Below are positions 7,935-16,488 of a DNA stretch of 50,065 bases, piece by piece. Below the pieces are notes generated by a model. The model saw only the letters and a list, made by a program, of their open reading frames with translations. It was not told the DNA's origin and ran no database searches. The number at the start of each line of letters is the position of its first letter. The stretch's first letter is position 1. The position numbers were made by a program, and so were the translations under genes. This DNA comes from Myxococcota bacterium (GTDB taxonomy: Bacteria > Myxococcota_A > UBA9160 > UBA4427): positions 1 through 50,065 of the forward strand of contig JAPKBZ010000029.1 of assembly GCA_028823175.1 (NCBI GenBank). Direction: 5' to 3'.

Positions 7935-9056
7935 ATGCACACAGTCCTCTTCGTCGATGACGAACCCAATATCCTAAAAACCATTCAGCGCATCCTTCGA
8001 AATGAACGGATGAACGTCATCACTGCCTCCAACGCCGAGAATGCACTGCATATCCTGGAGCAGAACGACGTTCACGTCGTCGTCTCAGACCAGGACATGC
8101 CGGGAATGAGCGGAGTCGAATTCCTCTCGCGTGTGCGCGACCACCACCCCGCCACGGTTCGCATGATGCTGACGGGTTTCACCGCGATGAATATTGCGGT
8201 CGAGGCCGTGAACCAGGGTGAGATTTTCCGCCTCATCACCAAGCCCTGGAACGATGAAGAACTCAAGGTCGTGCTTCACCAGGCCTTCGACCACTTCGAT
8301 CTCAAACACGAGATTCGACGACTGAATCAGCTCACCCGAAGCCAGAATTTCAGCCTTCAGGACATGAACAAAACCCTCGAGGCCAAGGTCAGGGAGCGAA
8401 CTCGGCAGCTCGACGAAAAGAATCGAGAACTCCGAACCGCCTACATCCAGACCATACGTGCCCTCGCTGAAGCCATTGATGCCAAGGATGCCTATACACG
8501 AGGCCATTCCGAGCGGGTCGCGGTCTATGCGTCGCGGATCGCACGCGAGATGAAGCTAGAAACGCCCCTGATCGAGCGAGTCTACTTTGCCGGCCTTCTC
8601 CACGACGTCGGCAAGATCGGCATACCCGACGCCATCATCGCCAAGCCCGAGCGCCTGACCGACGAGGAATACGAGGAGATCAAACGGCACCCAGAGATCG
8701 GTGCAAAAATCCTCGAACCCGTAGAATTTCTGCGCCAGATCGTCCCCTGCGTGAGGCATCATCACGAATGGTTCGACGGCTCGGACCGGGGCTACCCCGA
8801 GCGATTGGTTTCCCACTCCATCCCCCTCCCCTCGCGCATCATCCTCGTCGCAGACACCGCCGAAGCCATGACCAGCGACCGCCCCTACCGAAAGGGTCTC
8901 CCGCTGCATCGAGTCACAACCGAGCTCAAAAAATTCTCGGGAAGCCAATTCGACCCCGTGGTCGTCGATGCCTTCCTTGGCCTGCTCGATAAGGAAGGCG
9001 AGAATTTTCTCTCCAAGAACCAAAAATTCGACATCTACGAGTTCATCGAAGGCTGA
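7935..9056 (+). CDS. REC-HD-GYP response regulator (probable c-di-GMP phosphodiesterase)
   Basis: The 373-residue RpfG-like protein has an N-terminal receiver (1-120): acidic pocket Asp8-Asp9, phospho-acceptor Asp52 in VVSDQDMPG, Thr80 and Lys103. A coiled linker (about 125-165) leads to an HD-GYP domain (165-360). The HD pair is His223-Asp224 in GLLHDVGKIG. The signature segment reads HHEWFDGSDRGYP (276-288), two residues longer than the usual HHExxDGxGYP. Such proteins hydrolyse c-di-GMP when phosphorylated. AGGAG nine bases before ATG 7935 supports the start. It heads an operon with the V4R-STAS and J-domain genes (9- and 14-base gaps). No histidine kinase is adjacent, so its phosphate donor is unknown. 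Confidence 0.94.
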   Translation: MHTVLFVDDEPNILKTIQRILRNERMNVITASNAENALHILEQNDVHVVVSDQDMPGMSGVEFLSRVRDHHPATVRMMLTGFTAMNIAVEAVNQGEIFRLITKPWNDEELKVVLHQAFDHFDLKHEIRRLNQLTRSQNFSLQDMNKTLEAKVRERTRQLDEKNRELRTAYIQTIRALAEAIDAKDAYTRGHSERVAVYASRIAREMKLETPLIERVYFAGLLHDVGKIGIPDAIIAKPERLTDEEYEEIKRHPEIGAKILEPVEFLRQIVPCVRHHHEWFDGSDRGYPERLVSHSIPLPSRIILVADTAEAMTSDRPYRKGLPLHRVTTELKKFSGSQFDPVVVDAFLGLLDKEGENFLSKNQKFDIYEFIEG

Positions 9057-9065
9057 TCTCCGCCG

Positions 9066-10109
9066 ATGAGATCTCCTATGACAGGTAAAAAGGCCGGCGA
9101 AAAGCCGAGCGACCGCCAGACCCAAAATCTCAATACCCTGGAAGAATTGGGCTTCGGCCCCGATTCCATCCTGATGAACGATCCGAAACTCTTTCTCGAC
9201 TGGGGTTTCCTCGCACTCATCAAGGTGGAGTTCGGCCAAGAACTCGGGACCGCCTGCAGCCACAGCGCCCAGCTGGAAATTGGTCGACATCACGGCCTTG
9301 CCGACGCCAAAAGAGCCCTTGCCTCTGACTCGAGGGGCGACTCGGAACTCGCTGCGGGCTCGCCCCTTGGAGGTCCGAACCTGGTCATGCATTTCTCAGG
9401 AAGCCATGAACCTGGCGAGGACTTCAGCCTTCGCGGGTCCTGGCCCGAGGGCCACGAGGCCCGAGCGACCCTCTCCCGGCTCGGCCAATCCGAGACCCCG
9501 AACTGCTCCATGAGCGCGGGCTACACGGCCGGCTGGCTCGCCGAAATTCACGATGGAGAGGCCGAGATCACCGAGACCGCCTGCCGGACAGCGGGCGACC
9601 CGCGCTGCGAATTCCTGGCTCGCATCCGACGCTCGCCCCCCGCCGAAAACGTTCCCTGCGAACTCGAACCCCTCCCCGTCCTCCCCGAGTCCGTCGGCCG
9701 CACAGAAGCCCCTTCGTCCTTTGAGGCCGCGCCCTACCCCCACATGGACCCAGAGGATGACGCCGTTCACGCCTGGGGTCCCGTGATGGTTCTTCCCTGT
9801 AGCGATCCGGAACTCGCCGAAAGCACCCTTTTGAGTTTGGAGCACGACCCCTTCGTTCAGCAGATCCGAGCCGTGGTCATCGACCTGCGAGGAGAAGCGC
9901 TCGCAACGGAAAGGGATTGGCTCTGTATCGAGCGCATCCTCAAGACCGTCGCTCGCTGGAGCGCCCAGGCGATCTTCTCGGGCATCTCACAAACCAACCG
10001 GGCCGCCGTCGAGCGCCTCGGCAGCGAATGCCTGCTCAGCCACAAGCCTCTACCCGAGGCCATCGCAATGGGGTTCCAAGTCGCGGAAGCTCAGAAGCAC
10101 GCTGTCTAG
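9066..10109 (+). CDS. V4R (XylR/DmpR sensor-type) domain fused to a STAS-like domain
   Basis: The N-terminal half (about 40-190) matches the XylR_N/V4R effector-binding region of phenol/toluene-sensing activators: FSLRGSWPEGHEAR, then GYTAGWLAEIHDGEAEITE and GDPRCEF. Cys147, Glu170, Cys173 and Cys181 have exactly the spacing (23, 3, 8) of the zinc ligands of MopR/DmpR (Cys155, Glu178, Cys181, Cys189). The C-terminal part (about 235-340) is STAS-like, with a strand VVIDLRGEAL followed by helix-strand alternation typical of anti-sigma-factor antagonists. The family's usual AAA+ and HTH domains are absent. The start is either 9066 or ATG 9078; neither has a strong ribosome site. It is the middle gene of the signalling operon. 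I infer a ligand- or partner-responsive adaptor, not a transcription activator. Confidence 0.82.
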   Translation: MRSPMTGKKAGEKPSDRQTQNLNTLEELGFGPDSILMNDPKLFLDWGFLALIKVEFGQELGTACSHSAQLEIGRHHGLADAKRALASDSRGDSELAAGSPLGGPNLVMHFSGSHEPGEDFSLRGSWPEGHEARATLSRLGQSETPNCSMSAGYTAGWLAEIHDGEAEITETACRTAGDPRCEFLARIRRSPPAENVPCELEPLPVLPESVGRTEAPSSFEAAPYPHMDPEDDAVHAWGPVMVLPCSDPELAESTLLSLEHDPFVQQIRAVVIDLRGEALATERDWLCIERILKTVARWSAQAIFSGISQTNRAAVERLGSECLLSHKPLPEAIAMGFQVAEAQKHAV

Positions 10110-10123
10110 GCTTGCTCCCCGTG

Positions 10124-11650
10124 ATGAAATCGACAAAAAACTCGCCTGCCCGCGCCCCCCTGCCCGAGGCGAATCCGTTCAGTTCGACCTCGCTCCCGGT
10201 TCTCCTCCTCGATCTCCGGGCTCGCTCCTTCGACGGCAAGCTGAATCTCTACAACGGACGCCAGGAGCGCGCTTTCATTTTCCGCCAGGGAGCGCCTGTC
10301 CTATCGGAGTCCAACCTCGCCAGCGATGGCCTCTGTGCCCATCTGCTCAATGAGGGCAAACTCGCCCGAGAAAGCCTTCGGCCGGTCATCCAACTCGCCG
10401 AAGACCGAGGCATCAGCCAAGCCGCTGCCCTGCTCGAGCTCAAGATTGTCGAGCCCGTAAAACTCTTCCACCTCCTCAGGGGACAGATTCGCCGCCACCT
10501 CTTCGACTCCATGGATTGGCGCAAGGGCCGTTACGAACTCGCCAAGGAAGAGAGAACCGAAACGGGATTCGAAGCCCTTGCAATCGACTTGCTCCCCACC
10601 GTCCGGGAAGCCCTGGCCGGCCACTGGGGGATCGAGGAGCTCCTCGCCGATCTATCCGAAGATCTGCTCTGCTTCCCAAGGCCCCAGCCCAACTTCGACC
10701 GTTCGATCGAGAACCTCGGACTCATCGAGGCCAACGATCAAATCGTCCGCGAGCTGAGCACGGAGAATCGGATCGATCGCACCCTCGGAAATAAGCTGAC
10801 CTCGCCCGACATGCTGGCCGCCCTCTGGGTCCTACGAGAAATTGGGAGCCTGAAATTCGCAGACGAAGCCGCTGAACCTGAGGAGTGCGCGGATGGCGAT
10901 GACGAAGCCCAATTCCAATCCGAAATCGAACTCGTTCTTCTGGATCAACCCGCGCCACCGAGCGCCGACGAACTCGACGAGACTCCAATTCTTTCGCTGG
11001 ACCCAGTGCCCAGCGAATCTGAGGTTCTCCGTGCGGAAATTGAAAGAATGGGAGCTGCCCTCCCTCGCTCCGACCACTACGAGGTGATCGGCGTCTGCGC
11101 CGACGCCCGTAACGCGACGATCAAGAAGGCATATATCAAGGCCGCCAAGCGCTACCACCCCGACACCCTCGCTCGCTTGGGGCTGCAGGACATGAAGGAT
11201 GAGGCCTCCCGAGCTTTTTCGCGTATCGCCGACGCCTTCGAAATTCTGTCCAACCCCGCACGGCGGAAAGATTACGACGCCGAACAAGAGGGCGAGTTCT
11301 CAACCGCCCAGGCCCAGGCCCTCAGTCAAGCTGAAACCGCGTACCGGAAAGGCGAAATTCTCCTGCGCATGGGCGACTTTGCCGCGGCACTCCCCTACCT
11401 GGACTCCGCCGTCGAGATTTGGCCCAACGAAGGCGCCTACCAGAGCGGCCTTGGTTGGGCCCTCTACAAAAAGACGCCATCGGACCCCGAATCGGCCCGC
11501 ACATGCCTCGAGCGGAGCATCGAACTCACGCCCCAAGATGCCGTGGGCCATTTTCGACTGGGCATCGTGTTGCGGGCACTCGGCGATGCGAGCGCGGCCC
11601 AGGCCAGCCTGGAGCGCGCCAAGCAACTCGAGCCCTCCGACGCCCCCTGA
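10124..11650 (+). CDS. DUF4388 - J-domain - TPR protein
   Basis: This 508-residue protein begins with a DUF4388/PatA-N type module (about 22-130; VLLLDLRARSFDGKL...FRQGAPVLSES), common in deltaproteobacterial signalling proteins. An acidic linker leads to a J domain (about 318-386) with an intact HPD tripeptide at 345-347, the signature needed to stimulate DnaK, then TPR-like helical repeats (about 403-505). There is no zinc-finger or C-terminal DnaJ domain, so it is a type-III J protein. The start was placed at ATG 10124, 14 bases after the V4R-STAS stop, because the frame further upstream is antisense-like sequence within that gene. GTG 10121 is an alternative. It probably recruits DnaK to a complex with its operon partners. 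Confidence 0.87.
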   Translation: MKSTKNSPARAPLPEANPFSSTSLPVLLLDLRARSFDGKLNLYNGRQERAFIFRQGAPVLSESNLASDGLCAHLLNEGKLARESLRPVIQLAEDRGISQAAALLELKIVEPVKLFHLLRGQIRRHLFDSMDWRKGRYELAKEERTETGFEALAIDLLPTVREALAGHWGIEELLADLSEDLLCFPRPQPNFDRSIENLGLIEANDQIVRELSTENRIDRTLGNKLTSPDMLAALWVLREIGSLKFADEAAEPEECADGDDEAQFQSEIELVLLDQPAPPSADELDETPILSLDPVPSESEVLRAEIERMGAALPRSDHYEVIGVCADARNATIKKAYIKAAKRYHPDTLARLGLQDMKDEASRAFSRIADAFEILSNPARRKDYDAEQEGEFSTAQAQALSQAETAYRKGEILLRMGDFAAALPYLDSAVEIWPNEGAYQSGLGWALYKKTPSDPESARTCLERSIELTPQDAVGHFRLGIVLRALGDASAAQASLERAKQLEPSDAP

Positions 11651-11666
11651 GCCTGGGCATGCCGCC

Positions 11667-12701
11667 TTAGAGCGATCCCGGCGCAGGCTCCGCCCGCATC
11701 ATAGTCTCGGCTCGGGGGTTCATCTTGAAATCGATCCCATCGCCCGAAACGAGATCCCGCCGAAAATTCGGCACCGTGAGCGCGAAGGGAGCGCGATCCG
11801 GCCCCCTGTAGAAGTATCGCGCGGCGACCTCGCCTACCCGGCTATAGGGCCCCGAAAGACCCGCGTCCCGAGCCGCTGCAGCGAAAGAGCCCAGGCGGGC
11901 CCGAGCGGCTTCCGAGAGCCCCACCGAGCCGATCAAAAGGCCATTGGGAATGGCGTAGAGCGCCGTCAGGTTCGCATCTGAAAACGACTCCCCGGCCGCT
12001 ACGGCGGCACCGATCCGGCGAACATCCTCCGTCGTCCGGCTCATGACCGAAGCGCCCGCCAGGGCGGGGTGGGCCGAGTAGCCCAGGGCATGCCCCAACT
12101 CGTGAAGCGCGGCTCCAAGAAGTTGGTCGGCATCCAATTCCACCCCTCGCCCAATCGCATCCCGGTCCTCCCGAATCAAATGGACAGAGGCCCAGCGAAG
12201 TTCTGCTTTTACGCGTCCATCCCGTACCCGAGCCTGGCCGTCCTCCAATTCCACAGCGCAGTCGGCTAGGGCGTTCCCCGTTCCCAGCCGCGAGTGGAGC
12301 GGCTTGGAAACGAAGCGAATCTCGAGCGCGGCCCGGGCGGGGGAGACCTCGACGAAGTGAACGCCGATGCCGGAAGAGGCCCAGGCCGCCAGGGCCCGGC
12401 GCAAGATCAGTAACTCCTCCGGGCTCGCATCCCCGGGAAGCGAAACCGCGATTGCCTGGGTCCGGGGCCATCGACACAGAAAGAGCGCCAGCCCATCACC
12501 CCGGGGAGCGAAATGCGGGGCCGCATCGAAAAGTCGGGAATCCTGAACCACCGACATCGTTCTCCAGGGCCCAGGCAGAGCTTCGTATTTCCAGCCCCCC
12601 AGACCCGGCACACATCCTAAAACCAGAACGAGAACAAAAACGAGAATAAGAGCGAGAACGCGCTGAGGTCGGGCCAAGAAGGGCCAAATGCGCCTAGCCA
12701 A
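11667..12701 (-). CDS. Matrixin-like zinc metalloprotease, predicted lipoprotein
   Basis: The reading frame continues far upstream inside the MFS gene, but a TTG at 12701 with GGGAGGG six bases before it, straddling the MFS stop, is the best start, giving 344 residues. It opens with a basic-hydrophobic signal and a lipobox LVLGC (Cys30), so it is likely membrane-anchored outside the cytoplasm. The zinc site is HELGHALGYSAH (200-211), of the HExxHxxGxxxH form, in which the third His is one place later than the textbook metzincin HExxHxxGxxH. SVMS (218-221) fits a Met-turn. The C-terminal ~100 residues are unassigned. It shares an operon with the MFS transporter and S9 peptidase, suggesting peptide turnover. 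Confidence 0.8.
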   Translation of the reverse strand: MARRIWPFLARPQRVLALILVFVLVLVLGCVPGLGGWKYEALPGPWRTMSVVQDSRLFDAAPHFAPRGDGLALFLCRWPRTQAIAVSLPGDASPEELLILRRALAAWASSGIGVHFVEVSPARAALEIRFVSKPLHSRLGTGNALADCAVELEDGQARVRDGRVKAELRWASVHLIREDRDAIGRGVELDADQLLGAALHELGHALGYSAHPALAGASVMSRTTEDVRRIGAAVAAGESFSDANLTALYAIPNGLLIGSVGLSEAARARLGSFAAAARDAGLSGPYSRVGEVAARYFYRGPDRAPFALTVPNFRRDLVSGDGIDFKMNPRAETMMRAEPAPGSL

Positions 12702-13884
12702 GGGCCGCCCTCCCGACTGCGGCCGAGCCGCGGCGCGCGTTCCACGGCAGAAAGACCAGCAATCCGAGCCCCACCGTGACCGCCACCGCCGCATAGAGAA
12801 ACTCGTAGCCGGTTCGCTCGAGGAGTTCTCCGTAGAGGGGCCCGCCCACGACGACACCCAGGTCGGCCAGTCCGGTAAAAATCGCCAGAGCGCTCCCTCT
12901 CTGGGCCTCCGAAGCCCGCATCACCACCATGCCAGAAAGAATCGGAAAAATGTACGCGTGGCCGATGCCACCGAGGAGCCCCGCTAAGAGCACGGCGCCC
13001 GTCGTTTGGGCGAAGCCAAGCACAAGGAAACCGCTGGCGAAGACCAAAAGGGCCGGAACCAGCACGCGCACAGGGCCCACCCGATCGGGCAACCATCCAA
13101 AGCCCAGGCGAAGGACAACCGCGATCGCCGTGTAACCGGCGAAATAGATGCCCACCGAACCCACCTCACGCGTCATCACAAAAGTCTTCAGAAAGATGAA
13201 GATCCCAGTCATGGCGGTGAAGAAAATCGAGCCAATCCACCACAGCGGCAGAAGGTCGCGCTGCCGCAGGGTCGCGACGAATCCGGGCGGCGGCTCCGCC
13301 CCGCCCGGCGAGCCGCGCCTTGGCGCGTCGTGAAGGGGGATCGCCGTCAGCAATCCCAGCAGTGCAAAACCCCAGGCCCAGACAAAAAGCGCCGCGTAGT
13401 CGCCCCCCTCGAGAATCCAATCGCCCAGCACTCCGCCCACGGACATGGGCATCATGCCCGAGAGACCGAAGATCGCCAGACCCTCGGTGAGGCGATGGGA
13501 AGGCACCCAATCCGCCGCAGAGGTAAAGAGAGCAGTGAAAAGAATCGCGGCGGAAATGCCATGCAGCACCCGGACGATAACCGCCCACGCACCTAGCTGA
13601 TCGACAGTTAAATAGAGACCGATGACGACCACATTGAGCCCCTGGCCAAAGAGCAAGGGGCCCCGGCGGCCGTAGCGATCCATAAGGGTCCCGAGAACCG
13701 GACGTATCCCGATGGCGACGGCACTCATCGCCGCAAACATCCAACCGATCAGGACCGGCGTCGCGCCGAGACTCGCGTAGAAGCCAGGCACATGGAAGAA
13801 CAGGCAATAGGCGACGCCCTGGAAGAAATTGCTCAGAAAACAGAGCAGGAAGGGACGCGTCAGCAAGGACTCACCTGTAGCCAT
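12694..13884 (-). CDS. MFS transporter, 12 predicted spans
   Basis: The 396-residue hydrophobic protein has two six-span halves. The MFS signature between spans 2 and 3 reads RPVLGTLMDRYGRR (~61-74), a variant of GxLaDrxGrr. A matching LGFGWLPDRVGPVR segment follows in the second half, with a central hydrophilic loop around HDAPRRGSPGG. GGAAGG four bases before ATG 13884 supports the start. It begins 14 bases after the S9 peptidase stop and overlaps the metalloprotease start by eight bases, so the three are co-translated. The group resembles uncharacterised drug or metabolite exporters; substrate not predictable. Confidence 0.88.
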   Translation of the reverse strand: MATGESLLTRPFLLCFLSNFFQGVAYCLFFHVPGFYASLGATPVLIGWMFAAMSAVAIGIRPVLGTLMDRYGRRGPLLFGQGLNVVVIGLYLTVDQLGAWAVIVRVLHGISAAILFTALFTSAADWVPSHRLTEGLAIFGLSGMMPMSVGGVLGDWILEGGDYAALFVWAWGFALLGLLTAIPLHDAPRRGSPGGAEPPPGFVATLRQRDLLPLWWIGSIFFTAMTGIFIFLKTFVMTREVGSVGIYFAGYTAIAVVLRLGFGWLPDRVGPVRVLVPALLVFASGFLVLGFAQTTGAVLLAGLLGGIGHAYIFPILSGMVVMRASEAQRGSALAIFTGLADLGVVVGGPLYGELLERTGYEFLYAAVAVTVGLGLLVFLPWNARRGSAAVGRAALG

Positions 13885-13898
13885 GCTGCCTTCCCCGT

Positions 13899-15839
13899 TC
13901 AGCGCGCGATACGCACTCGGCCGGCCTCGGCGTCCGGATGGAACCCGAAAATCTGTCCGTAGAAGTAGAGTTCACCCTCAAGGGCCTGCTGAATATTCCG
14001 TGCCTGGCGAAACCCGTGCTGCTCCCCTTCGAAGGGGACGTAGGCATGGGGGATTCCCTGGGCCGCAAGGGCCGACACCATGGCCTCGGCCTGGCCGGGC
14101 GGAACGATTTTATCCTCGAGCCCCTGAAAAAAGATCACCGGGCAGTTCAATCGCTCGCAAGAATGAATCGGCGAACGAGCCCGATAGGTCTCAACGGCCT
14201 CGGGATAAGGGCCCACCAGCCCATCCGTGTAATGAGACTCGAACTTATGGGTGTCCCGAGCGAGGGCTTCGAGATCGCCAATCCCGTAGAGGCTGGCACC
14301 GGCGCGGAAGGTGTCGTGAAAGGTCAGCGCGCACAGAGTGGTGTAGCCCCCCGCGCTGCCGCCACTGATCGCCAGGCGTTCGGCATCGACTGCCCCTTCG
14401 GCGGCCAGTGAACGCGCAGCGTGAACACAATCCTCCACGTCGACGATGCCCCACTGCCCTCGTAATCTCTCGCGGTATTCCCGCCCGTACCCCGTCGAGC
14501 CGCCGTAGTCTACGTCCACCACCGCGATGCCCCGGCTTACCCAGTACTGGATGCGCAGATCCAGCGCCGCCGAAGCCGCCGCCGTTGGACCGCCATGACT
14601 CTTCACGAGCAGCGGAGGCCGCTCTCCAGCCGGCCCCTCGCCCCTCCCCGCCGCCGGGGGATAGAACCAGGCATGGGCGCGCCTTCCCTCCTGGGAGGAA
14701 AACTCGAAGGCCTGGGGGGCGACGAGAAGCGAGTCGTCGAAGTCCAGACTCGCCCCCTGGCAGAGCTCCCGGAGGCGGCCGTCGGCCAAGTCGAGGCTCA
14801 CTACCGTGGACAATTGGGCCGGCCCCGCCGCGATGAAACAGGCCCTGCCCGAATCCACCCGTAGCCCCTCGAAGCCGGTATAGGGCAGATCCAGATCGAC
14901 CAGGCGCCCGGACTCGACCTGCAGCCGGGCTAGCCGGGATCGACCGCCGTGCCCATGAACACACAGGATCTCGGCCTCGCCCAGAAACCCGTAACGCGAG
15001 AGCCCGAAGACCCATTGCGGTCCGGCGAACTCCTCCGCCCGGGGACACAGCGCCACGATCCCCCGCGGTCGGAGCTGGTAGAGGTTCCACCACCCGCTCC
15101 GATCCGAGACAAAGGTCAATACGCCACCGGGCGAGAAAAGAGGCTGAAAAACGGACTCGGCCTTGCCGCCCGCCACCGCCTGCGCCGTTCCCCCTGGCCC
15201 TTGGCTTCCCCAGGCCTGGAGGTACAGGGTGGTCCCATCCCAGGGCATATTGGGATGATCCCAAGCCGTATAGGCGAGCTGTGAGCCGTCCTGGGAAAAC
15301 ACGGGAAAGCTGTAGAAATCGTGCCCCTCAGCGATCACGCGTGGCGCCTCGCCCGCGTCCCGCGTAGACATTCGCGCGATGGCGAAGGCCACCAACCGGT
15401 TCGTCGGCTCGCCTTCGGCTCGTGGCGTCTCCTCCACCGCCAGAAGCCAGTCGCCCGAGGAACTCACGGCGAAGTCGGCGTAGCGAGCCCCGGGAGGCGA
15501 GAGTGGCCGGGACTCCCCGCCCTCCTGCCAGTAGATCCGCTGGTCGGAGAAGTCGACATAGAAGACCCGATCCCCGATCACCTGATAGTCCCCGCCCCCG
15601 TACTCGTGCACCAGAGTCCGGACGTTGACCTCGCGAGGGCTGCACTCGAACGCCACCGGCGGCGAATCCGTGAAGGCATCGGAGACACACATCAACTGCT
15701 GTCTGCCCTTCTCCGTGGGCCGCCCCTCGAGCCAATAGACCGAGCGGCCCCGAATTCGAGTCTGAGAGATCCGCAAACCTGCCTCGGCGAGACTCTCTGC
15801 GCGAATCGGCGAAGCCCAGGTTCCGTAGGGCTGGGTCAT
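13899..15839 (-). CDS. Prolyl-oligopeptidase family (S9) serine peptidase
   Basis: From ATG 15839 the product is 646 residues: an N-terminal beta-propeller region (about 30-360) with repeated WD-like strand segments, then an alpha/beta-hydrolase domain. The catalytic triad is visible: Ser495 in GGSAGG, Asp576 in LEDKIVPP, His608 in EGEQHGFR. This fits dipeptidyl/acylaminoacyl-peptidase-like enzymes that cleave short peptides. No signal peptide is visible, so a cytoplasmic location is likely. A longer frame from 15878 adds an Arg-rich stretch and is less likely. It is followed at 14 bases by an MFS transporter and then a lipoprotein metalloprotease. Confidence 0.9.
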   Translation of the reverse strand: MTQPYGTWASPIRAESLAEAGLRISQTRIRGRSVYWLEGRPTEKGRQQLMCVSDAFTDSPPVAFECSPREVNVRTLVHEYGGGDYQVIGDRVFYVDFSDQRIYWQEGGESRPLSPPGARYADFAVSSSGDWLLAVEETPRAEGEPTNRLVAFAIARMSTRDAGEAPRVIAEGHDFYSFPVFSQDGSQLAYTAWDHPNMPWDGTTLYLQAWGSQGPGGTAQAVAGGKAESVFQPLFSPGGVLTFVSDRSGWWNLYQLRPRGIVALCPRAEEFAGPQWVFGLSRYGFLGEAEILCVHGHGGRSRLARLQVESGRLVDLDLPYTGFEGLRVDSGRACFIAAGPAQLSTVVSLDLADGRLRELCQGASLDFDDSLLVAPQAFEFSSQEGRRAHAWFYPPAAGRGEGPAGERPPLLVKSHGGPTAAASAALDLRIQYWVSRGIAVVDVDYGGSTGYGREYRERLRGQWGIVDVEDCVHAARSLAAEGAVDAERLAISGGSAGGYTTLCALTFHDTFRAGASLYGIGDLEALARDTHKFESHYTDGLVGPYPEAVETYRARSPIHSCERLNCPVIFFQGLEDKIVPPGQAEAMVSALAAQGIPHAYVPFEGEQHGFRQARNIQQALEGELYFYGQIFGFHPDAEAGRVRIAR

Positions 15840-15936
15840 TGGGGCTTCCCACCCGGCCGCCGGCCGCCGGCGGCGCAAGCCAGCCGAATGCCCCGGTCAT
15901 GGGCGCCGGACAGAGCCGAGTTATTGCGCGCAAAAA

Positions 15937-16488
15937 TCACGTGCCCGCCTCGTCCTTGCCCTTGCCCGCCTCGATCGGGCCCCCACCCCGCTCCCCCGCT
16001 GCTTTTTTACGCGCCTGGCTCAGGACCGGCGTGTCCAGGACCCGGCCCAGTTGCTCGAGCAGAAAACGGTTGGCGAAGAGGGCCCAAAGGATAAAGGGAA
16101 TCGCATCGGTGAGTACGAGTGCGGGGAAATAGCGCGCCATCGAACTCGCGCTCTCGCCCTCCCGGCCAAAACTCATCCACGACCAATAGCTCAACGCCAC
16201 ATGGCTAAAAAAAATAACGACGAAACCAGTGCCCACCCCCCACACGCGCCGCCCGAGAGGGATCTTTGGAGTGACCAGCATCAGAGCGAGAAAGGGGATG
16301 AATCCCACGAAGCGGTCACGGACGAGCCCCTGGGAAATGTGCGCCACACCCAACTCCTGGAGCAGGGGGAAAGCCAAGCGCTTGAAGATCGCGTGATAGG
16401 CCTCAAACCCCCCGTGGGTCCACCACCAGACCAAGGGGAGTGTAATCAGGCCAAACTCAATCAGTATCAGGAAGGGCCTGAGCTTCAC
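15937..16488 (-). CDS. Exosortase-associated polytopic membrane protein
   Basis: The 183-residue protein starts at GTG 16488 with AGGTGG six bases before it, and overlaps the end of the exosortase gene by 32 bases. It has about four hydrophobic segments (~6-24, 63-75, 84-104, 120-142) and a charged Gly/Lys-rich cytoplasmic tail. Exosortases of the XrtH class are known to be accompanied by a membrane protein of this size, and position and topology fit that role. The assignment rests on context more than sequence motifs. Its mechanistic role, such as complex assembly with the sortase, is unknown. Confidence 0.75.
   Translation of the reverse strand: MKLRPFLILIEFGLITLPLVWWWTHGGFEAYHAIFKRLAFPLLQELGVAHISQGLVRDRFVGFIPFLALMLVTPKIPLGRRVWGVGTGFVVIFFSHVALSYWSWMSFGREGESASSMARYFPALVLTDAIPFILWALFANRFLLEQLGRVLDTPVLSQARKKAAGERGGGPIEAGKGKDEAGT

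Noticed and set aside
9917..10123. N-terminal extension of the J-domain protein
   Set aside because: It lies inside the V4R-STAS gene in another frame and has Arg/Pro-rich shadow composition.
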